Of a DNA stretch of 53,748 nucleotides, positions 51,303 to 53,748 are shown one piece after another; the first letter of the stretch is position 1; every line of letters begins with the position of its first letter. The notes beneath the pieces were generated by a model. It made no database searches, had not been told where the DNA came from, and was given only the letters and a program-made list of their open reading frames with translations. This DNA is from Caballeronia glathei (GTDB taxonomy: Bacteria > Pseudomonadota > Gammaproteobacteria > Burkholderiales > Burkholderiaceae), in NCBI RefSeq assembly GCF_000698595.1, contig NZ_JFHC01000058.1, positions 1 through 53,748 on the forward strand. The letters run 5' to 3'. The translations under genes were made by a program, and so were the position numbers.

Positions 51303-51668
51303 ATGGAATGCGCGCGAACGTCTCTTACTGAACTGACTTCCGTGTCAGGCGGGGGTAAAGATCGATTTCACGACCATCAATACCTGGCGCTCATGCACCG
51401 CGACCTCACCATTGGCGATTACGTCGTAGCGATCCGCGCGGAGCTTAAGTGCCTCGTGAGTCCCGACGTAGTCACTGGCTATACCGTCAGCTTCTCGATC
51501 AGACGAATAGACGGCAATTTCCTGCCGGACAACGTTCTCGCCGAGACGTCGGAAGAAATCGCGCCCAAAAACCACTACTTCTCCTCCGTCAAGACCGCCC
51601 TCGATGCTGGCGAACAGGAGGCGCGAGTTCGCATCGGTGATATTGAAGCGCGCCGAGGGATTAGCTAG
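51303..51668 (+). CDS. small phage protein, unknown
   Basis: The protein has up to 121 residues from ATG 51303. The convincing part starts near ATG 51393 with LTIGDYVVAIRAELKCLVS and continues with strands such as TGYTVSFSIRRIDGNFLPDN. The first 30 residues are rich in Ser/Gly and may not be translated. The function is unknown. Confidence 0.45.
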   Translation: MECARTSLTELTSVSGGGKDRFHDHQYLALMHRDLTIGDYVVAIRAELKCLVSPDVVTGYTVSFSIRRIDGNFLPDNVLAETSEEIAPKNHYFSSVKTALDAGEQEARVRIGDIEARRGIS

Positions 51669-51762
51669 GGCTCAACCGGGTGCGCTCGCGCCGTCACGAC
51701 CACGAATTCGGTTATGTGTTGCGTCATGCTAGGATTCCTCATACAAAAACAAGGAGCCCGTC

Positions 51763-52002
51763 ATGGAATTTGAGTACAAGCGCGACAAGGGTGAGCGGCA
51801 TACTTATCGAGTGTCGCTTCAGATAACGCGCGATCCCGATGATGGCAGCCTGGGCTATGTCGCCAAAGTGCATCGAGGAGAGGACTACCTTGGTGAATTG
51901 AAGCCCATTCGCCTTCGAGAAACGGACGTGGACGAGGCCTTCGCGGAGGCGCGCGCATTTGTGGTGCGCGACATTGACGACCTCGTCGGTATCCGTGAGT
52001 AG
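51763..52002 (+). CDS. small phage protein, unknown
   Basis: The protein has 79 residues with strands and a helix (YRVSLQITRDPDDGSLGYVA, TDVDEAFAEARAFVVRDID). AAGGAG lies 6 bases before ATG 51763. The pattern recalls short HicB-like or YozE-like folds, but I cannot assign it. It converges with the DUF1643 gene two bases away. Confidence 0.6.
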   Translation: MEFEYKRDKGERHTYRVSLQITRDPDDGSLGYVAKVHRGEDYLGELKPIRLRETDVDEAFAEARAFVVRDIDDLVGIRE

Positions 52003-52004
52003 CA

Positions 52005-52508
52005 TTACGCACCTTCCTTATCCGTAGATGCTGCTTTGAATTCCATGAGCGGCTGATCGCCGCGCACATACAGCGGGTGCCGCGGCGCGCCGCTTTTCGT
52101 CGTGCCAAGGCAAGTCAATTGCGCGCCTGCGTGGCGCAACAGGTGGACAACGGCTGCGACGCGATCGGCGCGCGCATTCGCGCCCCAGGCACAGACGACG
52201 CGCCCATGCGTTACCGCGAGCTCATACAAGTGGTCGTCATTCTCCGGGCCGATAGGGTCGGCGTGCAGCCAAAGCCCCGCGGGGTCTGTTGAGCGTAGGG
52301 CATAGAGGTTCGCGACCGTGATTCCGTCCATACCCCACGCGGCGGCAAACGATCGGCAACGGCGTATCGTCGGGTCGTCGAGCGTCGCATCGGCTGTGCT
52401 GGGGTTCAGCATCAAGAACATGGCGTGCGGCTCGCCGGCAGTCATCAGGCAGCCTGGCCGAGACAGCGAGTATCGGTATTGACCACAGGGGCTGATGATT
52501 GCGCTCAT
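52005..52508 (-). CDS. DUF1643 family protein
   Basis: The protein has 167 residues. The family core is clear: SPCGQYRYSLSRPGCLM, HAMFLMLNPSTADATLDDPT, IRRCRSFAAAWGMDGITVAN, LYALRSTDP and LTCLGTTKSGAPRHPLYVRG. DUF1643 proteins are common in phages and plasmids; the reaction is unknown. It diverges from the gene at 52538 with 29 bases between the starts. Confidence 0.85.
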   Translation of the reverse strand: MSAIISPCGQYRYSLSRPGCLMTAGEPHAMFLMLNPSTADATLDDPTIRRCRSFAAAWGMDGITVANLYALRSTDPAGLWLHADPIGPENDDHLYELAVTHGRVVCAWGANARADRVAAVVHLLRHAGAQLTCLGTTKSGAPRHPLYVRGDQPLMEFKAASTDKEGA

Positions 52509-52537
52509 GCTAGGATTTCCCCAACCAGGGAGAAAAC

Positions 52538-52852
52538 ATGGCTGTGCACGCAATTACCGCAGTTAGGCTTGACGCCCATTCGCGAACGATCACACACGTG
52601 CTTTGGGGTCAGGTTTCCGTGAGAGGGGAGCAGTTTGAAGTCGCACCGCATGAGGCGCCTGTAGCTGCAGTCGTAGACGCGCTGGTCGACGGCGACACTG
52701 TCGTCACGGTCTTTCAGGTTGATGGACAGCGCGTTGCAGGGCCGGAGGTTAGGCCCGTCGTGCTCGAGAGTTTGAAAATGGGCATTGAAACCGTACCGGA
52801 TCCGCATCCGCGGCGGACGCTCGCCAATCTTCCTCGGCTTGATCACGAATAG
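52538..52852 (+). CDS. small phage protein, unknown
   Basis: The protein has 104 residues, mostly beta (VHAITAVRLDAHSRTITHVL, GDTVVTVFQVDGQRVAGPEV). AGGGAG precedes ATG 52538. The pattern is somewhat like DUF3892 proteins, but I do not assign it. It is converging with the DUF4031 gene. Confidence 0.6.
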   Translation: MAVHAITAVRLDAHSRTITHVLWGQVSVRGEQFEVAPHEAPVAAVVDALVDGDTVVTVFQVDGQRVAGPEVRPVVLESLKMGIETVPDPHPRRTLANLPRLDHE

Positions 52853-52861
52853 AGCACCCAT

Positions 52862-53221
52862 CTACGCACCTTCCTTGTTAGCCAGCAAGTCCACGAGTTC
52901 TAGCCGGCGTTTGACTTTATATGCGGCGACCCATGCGCTCGCCGTCCATGGGTTCCCGAGCTCGCCAGTGATCTTGCGCCGCGTGCTCATCGCGCCGGCC
53001 TGTCGCCATGTGATTTCGACGGCGCCGGCGGCAATCGCGAGAGCTTTCTTGGTCAGCGCGATGTCGTAGTGGCTCGAGTGCTTCGGCGGCGCCTGGTGCC
53101 ACTTGCGCGCGACACCGATCTTGTCGGCCATCGCGTGCAATTCCTCGTCGGTGTCGGCCAGCATGTGACACATCTTCATGCGGCCGTACGCGGCGTTCAT
53201 GTCGTCGACGTAGACCGTCAT
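52862..53221 (-). CDS. DUF4031 family protein
   Basis: The protein has 119 residues. The family signature is present from the start: MTVYVDDMNAAYGRMKMCHM, LADTDEELHAMADKIGVARK, HSSHYDIALTKKALAIAAGA. DUF4031 proteins are small phage and host proteins of unknown reaction. Its start overlaps the stop of the next upstream gene (ATGA). After the domain, 40 further residues form a basic helix (STRRKITGELGNPW). Confidence 0.85.
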   Translation of the reverse strand: MTVYVDDMNAAYGRMKMCHMLADTDEELHAMADKIGVARKWHQAPPKHSSHYDIALTKKALAIAAGAVEITWRQAGAMSTRRKITGELGNPWTASAWVAAYKVKRRLELVDLLANKEGA

Positions 53222-53598
53222 TCCGCCACCCCCTTAGCCTGCAATGCCGCGTCAATAGCGGCGTGCTCGTTGATCTGGATTGCGTCAAGGGTCGCGTCGG
53301 CCTGTTGCTTCGTGTATCCGCTGTAGCTGACCCATTTCAGATACCGCTCCGCATCCAGCCGCATCGCATCTATGTCGGCGCTGTGCTGGGGGGCGGCGGC
53401 GGGCGCACGACTCTCGACAATCGATTCGACGAATTCGATAAGACCGGCGCGGTTCTCGTCTAGGTTGCTTCCCAATCCGCCGAACCGATGGCCCGGCGTG
53501 CTATCGATGTGATACGCGGACTGGCACGCGCTAACCCAATCAAGGATTTCCGTCTTTTCTTCTTCTGTCAGCGCTACCGGCTTCAGTTCTGTGCTCAT
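53218..53598 (-). CDS. phage protein, unknown
   Basis: The protein has 126 residues, helical, with LTEEEKTEILDWVSACQSAY and DIDAMRLDAERYLKWVSYSG. There is no recognisable domain. Both ends overlap neighbouring genes by 4 bases. Confidence 0.65.
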   Translation of the reverse strand: MSTELKPVALTEEEKTEILDWVSACQSAYHIDSTPGHRFGGLGSNLDENRAGLIEFVESIVESRAPAAAPQHSADIDAMRLDAERYLKWVSYSGYTKQQADATLDAIQINEHAAIDAALQAKGVAE

Positions 53599-53748
53599 CG
53601 CTGTGTCTCCTTTGCGTCACGCTTGGCGCGCATCTTTCCTTCCTCGATGCCTTCGAGGTACGCTGCTTTCTCGCCCGGCGTGCGCGGCGTAAGTTCGTCG
53701 CTGTACTGGATGTGCGCCACCGCCTCCCCGCTGCTCTTGCCGCACTCG
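53595..53748 (-). CDS. phage protein, C-terminal part (runs off the window)
   Basis: The last 50 codons of a reverse-strand gene are visible, ending LEGIEEGKMRAKRDAKETQR before the stop that overlaps the next start. The stretch is acidic then basic helix; nothing more can be said. It continues the coupled run. Confidence 0.55.
   Translation of the reverse strand, partial: ECGKSSGEAVAHIQYSDELTPRTPGEKAAYLEGIEEGKMRAKRDAKETQR

Larger units (their letters stand above)
48301..53748. mobile_element. integrase end of a prophage or integrative element in selC (continues past the window)
   Basis: The element starts with the displaced tRNA-Sec 3' part, then tyrosine integrase, an excisionase-like gene and a run of short, tightly overlapping genes typical of phage early regions, including DUF1643 and DUF4031 proteins. 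Gene style changes sharply at 48.3 kb: chromosomal genes to the left are long and spaced. No structural, lysis or replication genes are seen in this part, so prophage versus genomic island remains open. Confidence 0.78.

Noticed and set aside
51303..51392. First 30 codons of the gene at 51303
   Set aside because: Not rejected outright, but the Ser/Gly-rich start has poor support; translation may begin at 51393.

Overview
This is a high-GC stretch of a Gram-negative chromosome, most likely a Burkholderiaceae member (Paraburkholderia, Caballeronia or Burkholderia). The evidence is the dense use of LysR, MocR and CadC-type regulators, small Burkholderia-style secreted proteins, a PagP remnant, and a proVWX operon next to a selenocysteine tRNA fragment. 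The genus is an inference. About 48.3 kb is accessory but chromosomal gene content; the last 5.4 kb is the integrase end of an integrated element.

Left part (1-12.8 kb): the N-terminal part of an acyl-CoA dehydrogenase, a decayed LysR fragment, and a GltS-type glutamate symporter in tandem with a TAXI solute-binding lipoprotein. Then come a DUF4239 membrane protein and a C4-dicarboxylate/D-malate module (dctA, a tartrate/D-malate dehydrogenase and a divergent LysR regulator). A GNAT/azoreductase pair, a MocR regulator and a chloroperoxidase-like hydrolase follow. From 13.6 to 16.4 kb lie small secreted proteins and a protein of 248 residues with a Ser-Gly-Cys...His arrangement like that of CNF1/BLF1 deamidase toxins.

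Middle part (16.5-43 kb): a soluble CadC-like winged-helix/TPR regulator translationally coupled to an MFS transporter; a tandem DUF427 protein; a MOSC-reductase-ferredoxin fusion; a 3'-truncated pagP; and a two-gene glycosidase operon (GH63-like and GH13). After these come a DedA-rhodanese fusion, an NDH-2-like flavoprotein, a LysR regulator, an Ohr/OsmC protein in operon with a cyclic-nucleotide-sensor/thioredoxin-reductase-like fusion lacking the CxxC, a divergent LysR/RhtB pair, DUF1801, YkgJ, and a KimA-like APC transporter.

Right part (43-53.7 kb): a LivK-type binding protein and a proV-proW-proX osmoprotectant operon whose binding protein appears cut at the C-terminus. At 48301-48367 there is only the 3' part of tRNA-Sec, directly followed by a tyrosine integrase and a chain of overlapping phage-type genes (excisionase-like, Cys-rich, small alarmone-hydrolase-like HD protein, DUF1643, DUF4031). 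I read this as an element integrated in selC, with the intact selC expected at its far end beyond the window.
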